NCBI GenBank assembly: GCA_948567375.1
Contig: CAOYZS010000005.1
Span: 1,054,001 to 1,118,000 of the forward strand
Reading direction: 5' to 3'
Length of the DNA: 64,000 nt
Source of the DNA: Lunularia cruciata
Lineage: Eukaryota > Streptophyta > Marchantiopsida > Lunulariales > Lunulariaceae
Below the pieces are notes generated by a model. That model did not search any database. It was not told the DNA's origin and was given only the letters and a program-made list of their open reading frames with translations. Each line of letters starts with the position of its first letter. The first letter of the stretch is position 1. Position numbers and translations under genes: made by a program. Shown here in pieces: positions 11,256 to 22,098 of the stretch.

Positions 11256-12420
11256 TTGCATATCCATTCTCCATCCTGAAGTCATCTACCCCACTCTTTG
11301 ATGCAAGCATTTTGCCCAATCTATTGCCTCTCCCGCAAACATTTGGTGAAAGAACGCTGCCTATTGCATAGTAACATAGGTGGTTTGCTCTGGCTTGAAC
11401 ATGGCCATCATCACGCTTACAATTCCTCTCCGCTTAGGGTCTCTATAACTATCCACCTTATACCTATTCTTAGTGCGGGGTTGATTGAATGACTTCCTAA
11501 CTTTGGTAGTTTCTTCTGAAGCATCACACTTCCGATAGAAGGTGGTACCTCCTACCTCTTTGGCTTCCCTTCCCAACACTACTCTCCAATCCGCCTCTGT
11601 CCATCAAGCGGGATTCCCTCTCTTCCCCTCATTCTTTGGCCCATCCTTGCAATTGCTTGTTGCAATTTCTACCATGAAACTTGGAAAACTGAAATTCCAG
11701 TTCCAAGCCAGGAACATGATACAAAGTCTCGTCAAGACTTTGATCCATGCTATTACTTCTAATCAACAAATTGCAAGCCCTCTCACCACACTCTGCTTGC
11801 TCACTTCTGGTGCCATTGTGTGCTTCCTCACTTTTCTCTTGTGGAAGATCATCCCCGAAATCCTAACCCACTCCTCTTCCTACGGATTTGCAATTTGCAT
11901 TACTTCAGGTCAACACTGAATAGGCACCGGGTAGCAGCTGGACATTGCTCCTTCTTCTTGCACATTGTGTAATTTTATAGTCCTATGCCAATCAGTCACT
12001 CTTCAATCACTATTGCTCTCAAATTTTTGATTTGGTGAAGTTGTTGCTTGTCACTATCAAGAAGTTCTTGATCTCGAGGTCATTACTTTCTTCCCTTATA
12101 CTTTCTTGATTACGCTGACTCAAAAGAAGTTTGTTACACGTTCTTTGGATCTGCTTGCGCCGCCCAATACGAAGTCTCTCTCTCTTTCCGTCTTCGTCTT
12201 TGGCTTCTTCTTTACGTCTGACCCAAAGTCGACTTTGGGTTTCATGCTGATAGGGTTAGTCCGAGTACTTTGCCTTATGACCCAAAGCCACATTACCTTG
12301 GGTTTCATCCCAAAGACTCTTTTCTTCACCTACTTTGGTCATATAGGCGCAATCCGACTTCTCTGTACACTTCTTCTTCTCCATTTTGAAAAAAACAAAA
12401 AATGTGAGTACCACATGTGG

Positions 12421-12758
12421 TTAGAAGAGAAAAGAGACGATGCAATGCAAACTACAAAAGAAATGCAAGATACAAAAAATTCATGCATGATAAGTAAATA
12501 AATTCCATTGCTGATTGGCAGGGAGATTTAGTGTTGTCGTATAATCATCACCAAATATTTTTTCTAAGCAAGTTGCACTTAAGGTGGATGGGGCATACCA
12601 AGTGATGCACATTTATGACAATGGCTCTTTTCAACTCAAAGACCTGGAAAGAAATCCCTTTGCCACTTGAGTGAATGGGTGGAGACTCAAAAATATTGGA
12701 CCGTGGACTTGGATATGTAAAGAAGAGAGAGTTGATGTTCATAAGGGTGCTCACATTT
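12421..12758 (+). pseudogene. Pol C-terminus of element D
   Basis: This continues the integrase C-terminal region after solo LTR A. It reads WLEEKRDDAMQTTKEMQ, GDLVLSYNHHQIFF and, near the end, DSKILDRGLGYVKKRELM, matching the end of M pol at 31606-31989. Several stops and frameshifts are present. It runs straight into the polypurine tract. Confidence 0.8.
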
Positions 12759-12771
12759 GAGGAAAGGGGTA
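12759..12771 (+). promoter_or_regulatory. Polypurine tract of element D
   Basis: GAGGAAAGGGGTA lies immediately before the LTR start TGTGGTACCCAC, as expected for the second-strand primer of an LTR retrotransposon. M (31590-31605, minus) and S (59692-59707, minus) carry matching tracts at the same junction. This places the 3' LTR boundary precisely. Confidence 0.8.
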
Positions 12772-14224
12772 TGTGGTACCCACTTTTTTTTGATTTTGAT
12801 AAGTTTTAAAGAAGAAGTGTATTGTTGAAGCCAAATTGCAACCTAATGAAAAAGAAAAGAGGAGAAGTGTGTGTTTGGAGTAGACCCAAAGAAGTCAATT
12901 TTGTTTCAAAGGAAAAAGGACTCAGATCAGACTTATTGAGTGGTAGATCCAAAGTAAGGTTATGTCATATCGGGGTGCTCAACCTGATCCAAAGAGATTG
13001 TAATAAATTTTCTTTGGGCCAACCAGTCAAGAAAGTACACTCAAGAAAATGGCTAGGTTGTGAGAAGGATAAAATTAAGAGTGACAAGAGTAGCATTTGC
13101 AAAAGGTGTGAGTCTGAAGTGAAGATTGATTGAAGAATGACCGCACATCATAACACTAAGGTTAAGGCTTTGTCAATGGGTTAAGGCTTTGTCAATGGCA
13201 ATCTAGAATGTCAAGAAGATATCATATTCCTCTTAGTAGTCATCCTAAAGGAATGAGAGTCACAAGGCTGAATAAGAGTTTAATTTACCAAAGACATGAG
13301 GGAGTTAGAAACACACATCCAAGAGAGGGGATAGTATTCCAACAACCTAGAATTTATGAGTGCATGATACCAAAGAAGGGAAGTATGAAGAGCTCCTCAC
13401 TCATGGTGAGAAGTCTAGCAATTTTGGAGGTTGGATGTAGTGGCAAGGATCAAAGTCATGAATAGACTTTGGACTACATTTTTGGCCTGGAATTGGAATT
13501 TGAGTTTTCTAGGATTCATTGCAGAGATAGATGCTAGTAATTGTGAGGATGGTCCCAAAGTAGAGACAATCTGGCTCAATGGATAGAGTCGGGTTGGAGA
13601 TTAGTCTTGGGGAAGGAAGTTGGGGATGTGGCCGGAGTTTCCTTCTTTTGGAAGGGTGAGTCTTCAAAAGAAATTGCAAAAGAGAGAAAATCCTTCAGCA
13701 CTCCTTGTACCAACAATGGTTATAAGGTGGATACCTATTGGAACTTGATAAAGTATTGGGCTATGATGGCAATGTTAAAACCTAAGTGAACCACATATGT
13801 CATGGAGAATCAGGCGGTAGTCTTCCATCAGATGTTTTGTGGTGCCCACATTTTTTGTTTTTTTCAAAATACAGATGAAGAAGTGTATAGAGAAGTCGGA
13901 TTGTGCTTGTATGGCCGAAGAAGGCAAAGAAAAGAGTCTTCGGGATGAAACCCAAAGTAAAGTGACTTCGGGTCATAAGGCGAAGTACTCGGAAATGCCC
14001 TGTCAGCATACAACCCAAAGTAAGGAGTCTTCGTATCAATAGGAGCTCAACCTGAGGCGAAGTCTGTCTAACAACCTTTTGTCGGGGCAAGAAATTCAAG
14101 AAGGGACCGTTCAAATACCGGTGGCCCATATATGCAAAGTATGATTGACAATGACAAGTGCATGCAAGAGGTGTGATTTCTTGATAGAAACTCAAAGTGA
14201 AGAAAGATGAAGAAAGTGCAACTC

Positions 14225-14232
14225 TATAAAAA
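14225..14232 (+). promoter_or_regulatory. TATA box of the LTR-ORF (LTR E)
   Basis: TATAAAAA in CTCTATAAAAATTGAGCTCG, 27 bp upstream of the ORF ATG at 14252. The sequence around it is the best-preserved version of the motif in the window. Confidence 0.6.
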
Positions 14233-14251
14233 TTGAGCTCGTGACAAAGCA

Positions 14252-15181
14252 ATGTCGAGCAATTTTCCTTTGCCGTTGAGAAGTCATCTTGCAGGTGATT
14301 GTGGGAAGGGAAATAGAGTTGGAGATGCGCTAGTGTGTAAGGGAGAAGTCGCAAGAGTGAAACTGAGAGACAGTGAGAAAGTAGGAGAGATGGGAGGAGG
14401 AAAGAAGACTCCAAATTCGTAGTGAGGAATCATGCGATTCGGAGGTTAGATGTAATCGCAAGAATAGAAGTCTTGAGCCGACTTCAGATTACATTCTTGG
14501 CATGGAACTGGAATATTAGTTTTCTAGGGTTCATGACTGAGATCATTGAGAGCAAGTGTCTCGATGGACCCAAGGACGAAGGGAAGAGAGGAAATCCGGC
14601 TTGTTGGACAAAGTCGGATTGGAGATTAGTACTCGGGAAGGAAGCAGACTCGGAGCAAGGGGCCACGTTCTTGGGGAAGGGAGAGATAGCCCAAGAAACC
14701 CAAGAAGTGAGAGATGCATTCTCGTCAAAGTGGACGAAGAATGGGTACAAAGTTGAGAGCTACAAAGATCCTATCAAGAGGGGAATTGTGATTGCTCTGA
14801 TGGCAATCCTGAAGCCGGAGAGAACGACCTATGTGATGAAACACCAAGCGGTGTTCTTTCACAAATTTTTTGTAGGAGAGCCAATCAATTGGGTGAGGTA
14901 TTTCCATGGGAGAACGTGACAAATGGTGTGGAATCTGTGGGATAAATTTCCTCCACACTACATCGTGCTGTTTGCAGCTCATTTCTACCTCGGGTTGAAT
15001 TTGCTGAACTCGGCGGAGCAAACTCGGATGGTGTCGCATTTCCATCCTGATTTGAGAAGGGAAGTCGACATAGAGGAGCAGTAGTACATCCTACAAATTA
15101 GAAGCACTGGTAGTAGGAAGTAAAATAACTTTGGGTTCAGGTTTGAAAGCCGAAGAAGAAGTAGACATCGGATCGGATTAG
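14252..15181 (+). pseudogene. LTR-ORF of solo LTR E, lacking the coiled coil
   Basis: Starts MSSNFPLPLRSHLAGD and has a frameshift near 14415. An open 165-aa stretch follows (14422-14919) with DWRLVLGKEADSEQGATFLG, NGYKVESYKDPIKRG and KPERTTYVMKHQAVFFHKFF. It continues in the same frame past a TGA at 14917 to QYILQIRSTG, then jumps at about 15110 to the last codons, ending GLKAEEEVDIGSD with TAG at 15179-15181. The junction deletes the acidic linker and all of the coil and also shifts the frame. Confidence 0.78.
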
Positions 15182-15297
15182 TAACAGTTTTGAGATATGA
15201 AGAGGCAGATATGAAGACGTGCATTGTCATTTTGGATCTGCAGGTTAGAAGAGTTGTTGTAGAATAGTATAGTTGTTAGAACTATCGATTGATTCAC

Positions 15298-15305
15298 TAT
15301 TTAAG
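15298..15305 (+). promoter_or_regulatory. Second TATA-like box TATTTAAG (LTR E)
   Basis: CACTATTTAAGAGTGGC lies 117 bp after the ORF stop, in the position conserved across copies. It survives in E although 1.6 kb of coding sequence upstream was lost. Confidence 0.45.
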
Positions 15306-16754
15306 AGTGGCATTCACAGTTAGATGTTGTTCAGTGCTCATTATTTCTGAGAATAGATAAAGTTAAGTGCTACGAAGTAGTGCTCGTCGCTTAAGCTTGA
15401 CTTCGAGTATCAATGTTGTACTTGTGTTTGTGAGTGTGTGAAGAAATTCAAAGTGTAAGTCAGTGTGCTTGTTGGCTGTTGGATTCCACAACCTTGATCT
15501 TCATTCTGTGTGTTTGATCCTGAGTGAAGTGCAATCAAAGCAATGCCTTGACAGATCTGAGATGAATTATAGTGTTGGTAGTATTTTGCATTTGTGAGTG
15601 CAATGCGAAGTTGATGTGAAGCAATTTTGATCGAGGAAGTTGTGCCTTCAGTGGAGGGGGTGAACACAATTCTGAGGCAAAGTTGTTTTACAGTGAAGTG
15701 CCATTTTCAGGAGAGCCTGAATCATCATAATCAAGATTGTTTGGAAAGAATTGAAGGAGTTGTGATTATGGAGTGCTAATTTGTGACAAGATTGCGAGTC
15801 TATGCTTGTTACTCTCTTTTGGGTGTGGTTTCTACCTGAGAGACTAAAGACAAACTCAAGAAGAACTGAAATTGTTACTTTGCTTTGTATTTGGAAATTT
15901 CTGACTCGTATCTCTGCGGGAACAAACTTTACTTACCCAATTACCACAAAAGTGATATTTGCCGGGTTGTCACATGTTTGCAAGAGAAAAGGTGAATTGG
16001 GCAAAGTGCTTATACCAATGAATATGACCATAATTGTAAATTGGAGGATGGATTTGCCACACCACTACTTTTGTAGCACATGTTTATTTGGGTTTAACCC
16101 TGCTGACTTTGTAGGAGAAACAGCAAATGGTTTCTCATTTCTACCCAGATCTGCATCAAGAGATGGATGCAAAGAAGCAACAGTATATCATGCAAATAGA
16201 AGGGAGCAATGAACACTTTGCCATGATGGGACAGAAGAAGGTAGTGGCAGTGATTATTCTGAAGATGAAGAAGTGGAATAGTCCCAAAGAGGTGTTGTCA
16301 CCCATTTTGCCATGAAAGACAAGGACATTGAACCCAAGAGGTGAGGTATCGGTGGTGGGAGTAGAGTTTGAAGGCGAGATTGAGCCAATGGAGATGACTT
16401 CGTATAGGAAGAAGAAGATTAAGTCACATTGGAGAGTAGAGAGTCAAGCAGTGGGAGTGATGGAGAACCCAAAGTTCAGCAGTTGGTGGATAAAATGGCT
16501 GAAGAAGATGAGGAGTTCCATGTGGCGATTGATTGTATGGAAGGTAGAGATGCCTATGTTTGGAATTGCCTATAGTAAAGATGGAGGAAGAGCCAAGGTT
16601 GGTGTTCCAAAGGGGAGTAAGGTCAAAGAAAGGATTGTAGACTGCAAATGTAGGATCGGGTCAAGTGAAGGAAGAAGAAGGCAACTAAAAGAGTGCAATG
16701 TGAAGATACAAAGATCACAACATTGGAGTAAAGCACCGAGGGAGGACTCACCTA

Positions 16755-17065
16755 TCAAACCTTTTCCTTTGAGGTTGGAAATTCAAGAAGGTTATGCACA
16801 CAAAAATGGCTGGCCTATGAACGGGAGGAAATTGATAGTGATAGGAGCATGAAGAAGGTGTGATTTCTTGGTAGAAACTCAAAGTGAAGAAAGACGAAGG
16901 AAGCATGTCACTATAAGATTTGGGCTAGAGACAAAGTGATGACAAGTAATTTTTCATCGCCATAAGGAGTCGTCCTATGGGAGATCATGGGAAAGGAAGT
17001 GTAGTAGAAGATGCACTGGTGTGTCAAGAGGAAGTCGGGAGAGTTAGTCCAAGAATCCTCGTAAG
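16755..17065 (+). repeat. Displaced piece of GL LTR 5' region inside the D LTR-ORF
   Basis: About 310 bp matching the LTR segment that normally lies just before and after the ORF start (compare N, 40920-41215). It includes GGTGTGATTTCTTGGTAGAA, a CTATAAGA box and the start-like ATGACAAGTAATTTTTC. Its left edge joins ORF sequence at SKAPRED and its right edge joins the coil at ITRGKEE, so it sits within a coding region. A nested LTR that later lost both flanks, or template switching, would explain it. Confidence 0.6.
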
Positions 17066-18789
17066 AGTATAACCCAAGGTAAGGAGGAGAGAAAAGTACT
17101 ACAAGTAGATGCAGTAGTACAGAACCAAGTGATCAAAGACTTGAAGAGAAATAGGAAGTAGAGAGTGAGTTATAGAACAGAATGTCATAGCAAGGGAGAG
17201 ATAGATAGCGGAGTATGAAATCTTGAAATAGCAATTTGCTGATTCATGGTTAGAAATTATTCATGCTATGGCAAGAGTAGCAAAGAAGGAGCAAGAGCTT
17301 GATAGAGTGATGCAGAATGTAGAAGAGAAGAAGCAACTCTAGCAAAGAGAGTTGACAGTGAGATGTAAAGAAGCAGAGCAATTGCATGAGTTACTTCATA
17401 ATTTGGAAGAGAAGATTGTCAGAAGGAGAAGGAAAAGGAGACGGTGAAAGCCAAATTTGAGGCTGAATTGGCAATGTATAAAGAAGATTGGCAGGCAGAT
17501 CGAGAATGTGAGAGAAGGATGAGACTTGAGCCATTGAAGGAGATTGTTACAAAGATGAATGCAATGTTGAGTATAGAAGCCAGCGTTAGGATTGAAAACA
17601 AGATTGCTCGAGTTGAAGTTGTTGGTGTAGGAGATGAGAAGGAGAAATGCAAAGGATGAAGATTTAAATGCCTTGCTTATTAGTCTCAGAACTCTTGTAG
17701 ATAGGAAGATACTGGAAGTAGAAGACAATATCACAATTAGATTAGATTTAGTAAAGTTGGAGATAGATAAACTTTGGAAGGATGTACTAGCGAAGCCCGA
17801 AGTAAATGAAGTAGGAGTATAGATATCTTCGGAGTTACCATTGGAGATTTTAGAGAAGAGTGGGTCGAGAGATAGAGATTTAGAAGGATTACCTATGATA
17901 GGAATTGTAGATCAGAAAGAAGAAGTGTTAGAATTGGTAGAGGAATTAGTAGTTGTGAAACCCGAGGCTAGAGTAGTGTGTGAAGTTACTTCGGGATTGG
18001 AAGCCAAGGAAGAGGTAGACATTGGATTGGAGTAGTAATAGTTTAAAGATTTGAAGAGGCAGATATGAAGAGGTGGTTTGTCATTTTGGATCTGTAGGCA
18101 AGAAGAGTTGTAAGGAAGGTGGTACATAAGGTAGATAATTGACTATTGCTTTAGTATTTAAGGGGAGCATTTGCAATGATATGTTGCTCAATATTCATTT
18201 TTATGAGAATAGATAAAGCAAAGTGTTGATTTCCGTGCTCGTTGCTTAAGCTTGATTCCGAGTATCAACTTTGTGATTGTAATTGTGAGTGTGTGGAACA
18301 TCTTGAAATGCAAATCAGTGTGCTTGTTGGATGTTGGATTCTGTAGCGTTGATATTCATTTTGTGTGTTGGGTTGTGAGTGAAGTGAAATTGAAGCAATG
18401 CCTTGATAGATCTGAGAGGAATTGTAGTGTTAGTAGTATTCTGCATTTGTGAGTGCAATTGTAATGTTGATGTGAAGCAATTTTGATCAAGGAAGTTGTG
18501 CCTTCAATGGAAGGGTGGAACACAATTCTAAGGTAAGGTCATTTTACTGTGAAGTGCCATTTTCAAGAGAATCTAAATCATCACAATCAAGATTGTTTGG
18601 AAAGATTTGATGGAGTTGTGATTATATGTGACAAATTGTTGTGACGAGACTACGAATCAGTGCTTGTTACTCTCTTCTGGGTGTGGTTTCTACTTGAGAG
18701 ATTAAAGATACAACCAAGAAGAACTACATTGTGACATTTGACTTTGTATTTGGACATTTCTGACCAGTATCTCTATGGGAATGAAATTT

Positions 18790-21700
18790 TGTGACAACTT
18801 GACAAATATCACTTTTGCGGTAATTGGGTAAGTAAAGTTTGTTCCCATAGAGATATGAGTCAGAATTGGTCAAATAGGAAGCATGTAGTAACAATGTAGT
18901 TCTTCTTGAGTTCTTCTTTAGTCTCTCAGGTAGAAATCACACCCAGAAGAGAGTAACAAGCACTGACTCGTAGTCTTGTCACAAATTCACACTCCTTAAT
19001 CACAACTCCATCAATTCTTTCCAAACAATCTTGATTGTGATGATTCAGGCTCTCCCGAAAACAGTACTTCACTGCAAAATGACTTTGCCTCGGAATTGTG
19101 TTCCAGCCCTCCACTAAAGGCACAACTTCCTTGATCAAAATTGATTCACATCAACCTCGCACTGCACTCACAAATGCAGAATACTACCAACACTACAATT
19201 CCTCTCAAATCTGTCAAGGCATTGCTCCGATTGCACTTCACTCAAGATCAAACACACAGAATGAAGATCAAGGCTGTGGAATCCAACATCCAACAAACAC
19301 ACTGACTTGCACTTCAAATTTCTCCACACACTCACAAACACAAGTACAACGTTGATACTCGGAATCAAGCTCAAGCGACAAGCACTGCTTCATAGCACTT
19401 CACTTTATCTATTCTCAGAAATAATGAGCACTGAACAACATGATACTATGAATGCCACTCTTAAATAGTGAATCAATTGACAGTTCTAACAACTATACCG
19501 TTCTACAACAACTCTTCTAACCTGTAGATCCAAAATGACAATGCACCTCTTCATTACTACCTCTTCAAATCTCAAAACTGTTACTAATCTGATCCAATGT
19601 CTACTTCTTCCTCAGATTTCAAACCCGAACCCAAAGTAATCTTACTTCCTACTACATTTTCCTTGGGTCTTGTATGTTCCTCTTCTTCTACCAGATCCAA
19701 CAATTCTCTTTCATGATCTGAAATTGCACTAGTGGGTAATCTATCTAACTCCTTATCTCTCGACCCACTCTTCTCTAATGTCTCCACCATAATTCCGAAG
19801 ACATTTGTACTCTTATGTTATCTACTTCGGGTTTTGCTCTAACGTCCTTCCGAAGCTTCTCTATCTCTATTTTCACTAAGTCTAATCTGATTGCAATATT
19901 GTCTTATACTTCTAAGATCTTCCTATCTACACGAGTTCTGAGACTAATCAACAAAGCATTCATATCGGTGTCTTTCACCTGTCTCTGCCTCGTCTCCTGC
20001 ACCAACAACTTCAACTCGTGCAATCTCGTTTCTTCAATTTGAACGCTGGCCTCTATACTCAACATCGCATTCATCCTGCGGACAATCTCCTTCAACGGCT
20101 CCAATCTCATCTTTCTCTCTCGTTCACGATCTGCAAGCTAGTCCTCCTTGTACATCACCAACTCCTCTTTGAACTCGGCTTTCACCGTCTCCTTCTCCTT
20201 CTCCTTCTGTACAACCTCCTCCTCCTGATTACAAAGTAACTCTTGTAATTGTTCTTCTTCTCTATATCTCATTGTTAACTCCCATTGCCACAATTGTTTC
20301 TTCTCTTCCATCACTCTATCAAGCTCTTGCTCTTTCTCTGCTACCCTCGCCATAGCATGGATAATTTCTAATCGTGAATCAGCAAACTGCTGCTTCAAGA
20401 TCTTGTATTCCGTTACTTGTCTCTCCCTTGCTATGTCACTCTTCTTAACAAGATCTTCTCGATAAATCACTTCTCTCTTCAGGTCTTCAATTACTTGACT
20501 TCTCTCTACTGCCTCCGCTTGCAGTACTTCCCTTTCCTCCTCACCTCGGGTTACACTCTTCTTCAACTCCGAGTTTTCTTCTTCTAATCGTGCTAATACC
20601 TGCAACACAGTCTTCACCTCTAGACATCTCGACTGCATCTCCCTCTTCTTGTGCTCCAACTTCACAAACAACGGGCACACAATTTCCTGCAGGTACTCCA
20701 CTCCATTTCTTGCACCTACTTCTTCCTGCATAGAAATCTCCTTCCTTACCTCTTCTTCACCCGATACTCGCCTTCTCCTCTACAGTCTTCATATCGGAAT
20801 TGATGCCTCACTTCCCGAGCTTTCTCCTACCTCTTCCTTCACTTTACTCGGCCCCGCTTCACACTTCGCCTTACGTCTTGAGCAAACTCCTTGCTGTACT
20901 ACGATCTTCTTTTCTTCGGGCACAGTTACTTCGTCTTCCAACTGTGCGTTGTCTTTGGCCTCCATCTCGGCTTGCACTTCTTCTTCTTTGTATTCATCAG
21001 CCACCGGTACCGATGTCATATATCCCCCTTTATCACTATTGCTGCTTGTATCTCCACTCTGCAGCGTAAGTTCAGGCTCCTCCTTGTGTTCCAAGTCTTC
21101 AGTTTTGAGCTCGGCATCTCCTTCTGAGTCTTCATCCTTTGACTCAATTACCACCATACCTTGCCTCGGGTTGCCTCTCTGCATCTTCTGAGGTTTCTTG
21201 AGGCCTTCGGCTTCACCTTGCCGACCCCTCTTCTTTGTCATCGGAGTAGTCGCTTCTATCTCCATGCTCTTACCCGTCTTAGTGTAGTACTCATCCGTGC
21301 TCCGGATTTGAAGAATGTACTATTGTTCCTCCACATCGACTTCTCTTCTCAAGTCGGGATGGAAGTGAGACACCATTCTGTTTCACTCTGCCGAATTGAG
21401 CAAATTCAACCCGAGGTAGAAATGTGCTGCAAATGGCACGATGTAGTGTGGAGGCGACTTATCTCGCAAATTCCACACCATCTGTCTTGTCCTCCCATCT
21501 CTTCTACTTTCTCACTCTCTCTCAATTTCACTCTTGTGACTTCTCCCTTGTGCACTAACACAATTCCAACTCTATTTCCTTCCGCTGATCACCTACAAGA
21601 CGACTTATCAACGGCGAAGGAAAATTACTCAACATTTTGTCGTTGCAAGCTCGATTTTTATAAAGTTGCGCTTCTTCGTCTTTTGTCACTTTGAGTTTCT

Positions 21701-22049
21701 ACCGAGAAATCACACCTCCGGCATGCACCTGTCACTGTCAATCAACCTTCGTGCGTATGGGCCGCTAGTTTTTAAACGGTCCCTTCTTGAATTTCTTGCC
21801 CCGACGAAAGGTTGTTAGACTATCTTCACCTCAGGTTGAGCTCCTCCCGATACGAAGACAATTTACTTCGGGTTGTATGCTAATAGGGCATTTCCGAGTA
21901 GTTCGCCTTATGACCTGAAGTCACTTTACTTTGGGTTTCATCCCGAAGACTCTTTTCTTTGCCTTCTTCGGCCATACAGGCGCAATCCGACTTCTCTACA
22001 CACTTTCTCTCCTTTATTTTGGAAAAAAACAAAAAATGTGGGCACCACA
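18790..22049 (-). mobile_element. Solo GL LTR F (minus), nested near the end of D 3' LTR
   Basis: TGTGACAACTTGAC at 18790 to ATGTGGGCACCACA at 22049, with perfect 5-bp duplications AATTT (18785-18789, 22050-22054). Length 3260 bp. About 490 bp shorter than C, N and R because of a deletion in the N-terminal part of its ORF near 21498. Confidence 0.93.
19584..21635 (-). pseudogene. LTR-ORF of solo LTR F, N-terminal domain deleted
   Basis: Starts at ATG 21635 (SNFPLPLISRL-like) after a minus-strand TATAAAAA (about 21655-21662) and ends at TAG 19584 after EEEVDIGSD. Near 21498 the sequence jumps from the segment just after the start directly to GRTRQMVWNLRDKSPPHYI, removing the DWRLVLG and NGYKVES blocks. 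The acidic linker (20789-21265) and the coiled coil (20138-20731, 197 aa open; 19904-20110) are well preserved. Frameshifts lie near 20750 and 19850. Confidence 0.78.
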
Positions 22050-22098
22050 AATTTACTTACCTTATTACCACAAAAGTGATATTTTCCGGGTTGTCACA

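Larger units (their letters stand above)
6198..11975 (-). pseudogene. LTR-ORF of solo LTR A (split by insertion C)
   Basis: Read on minus, it starts near ATG at 11975, just after a TATAAAA box at 11984-11990. It runs through the N-terminal domain (11256-11960, including NRYKVDSYRDPKRRGIVSVMM and FKPEQTTYV), jumps over nested LTR C and resumes with LPHYFVPFVAHFYFGLNLL at 7494. It then continues through coiled coil (6558-6767) and ends at a TAG at 6198 after EEEVDIGSD. The coil is shortened compared with LTR C. Several frameshifts and stops make it a pseudogene. The product family is not recognised. Confidence 0.75.
1718..12415 (-). mobile_element. Solo GL LTR A (minus), carrying nested B and C
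   Basis: It begins TGTGACAACCCGG at 1718 and ends GAGTACCACA at 12415, giving the TG...CA ends of the family. It is flanked by a perfect 5-bp target-site duplication TGTGG (1713-1717 and 12416-12420). Removing it restores the integrase reading of D. Without B (2184-5874) and C (7494-11255) its own length is about 3.2 kb. No pol or second LTR is present, so it is a solo LTR. Confidence 0.92.
13838..15974 (+). mobile_element. Solo GL LTR E (plus), internally deleted, nested in D 3' LTR
   Basis: TGTGGTGCCCACA at 13838 to GCCGGGTTGTCACA at 15974, with a perfect target duplication TGTTT (13833-13837, 15975-15979). At 2137 bp it is about 1.6 kb shorter than C, N or R, because the linker and coiled coil of the ORF are missing. 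Both termini are complete. Confidence 0.93.
13208..18035 (+). pseudogene. LTR-ORF of the D 3' LTR (split by E, rearranged)
   Basis: Begins ATG 13208 (MSRRYHIPLSSHPKGMRV) and reads through the N-terminal domain to VFFHQM at 13830. Insertion E interrupts it, and it resumes at 15975 with FAREKVNWAKCL, then the acidic linker. After KIQRSQHWSKAPRED (about 16750) a 310-bp piece of LTR 5' sequence is present (16755-17065) in place of the first part of the coil. The coil resumes at about 17065 (ITRGKEERKVLQ) and continues with KANFEAELAMYKEDWQ-like sequence. The gene ends EEVDIGLE with TAG at 18033-18035. Many stops and frameshifts. Confidence 0.7.
233..22098 (+). mobile_element. GL Gypsy element D (5'-truncated, with nested insertions)
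   Basis: This plus-strand element can be read through its insertions. It runs LTR coding remains (233-938), integrase (939-1717), pol C-terminus (12421-12758), polypurine tract (12759-12771) and 3' LTR (12772-22098). LTR A interrupts it at 1718-12415, and E and F interrupt its 3' LTR. RT, RNase H, protease and gag are absent: the LTR coding part is joined directly to integrase, implying a large internal deletion. Its left boundary is outside the window. On the right it ends in TTGTCACA at 22098 inside an older GL LTR (G). Confidence 0.75.
12772..22098 (+). mobile_element. 3' LTR of element D, carrying nested E and F
   Basis: Starts TGTGGTACCCACT right after the polypurine tract and ends TTTTCCGGGTTGTCACA at 22098. 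Net of E and F it is about 3.9 kb. F is inserted about 45 bp before its end, and the AATTTACTTACC terminus resumes at 22050. The insertions E and F both have exact 5-bp duplications inside it. Confidence 0.88.
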
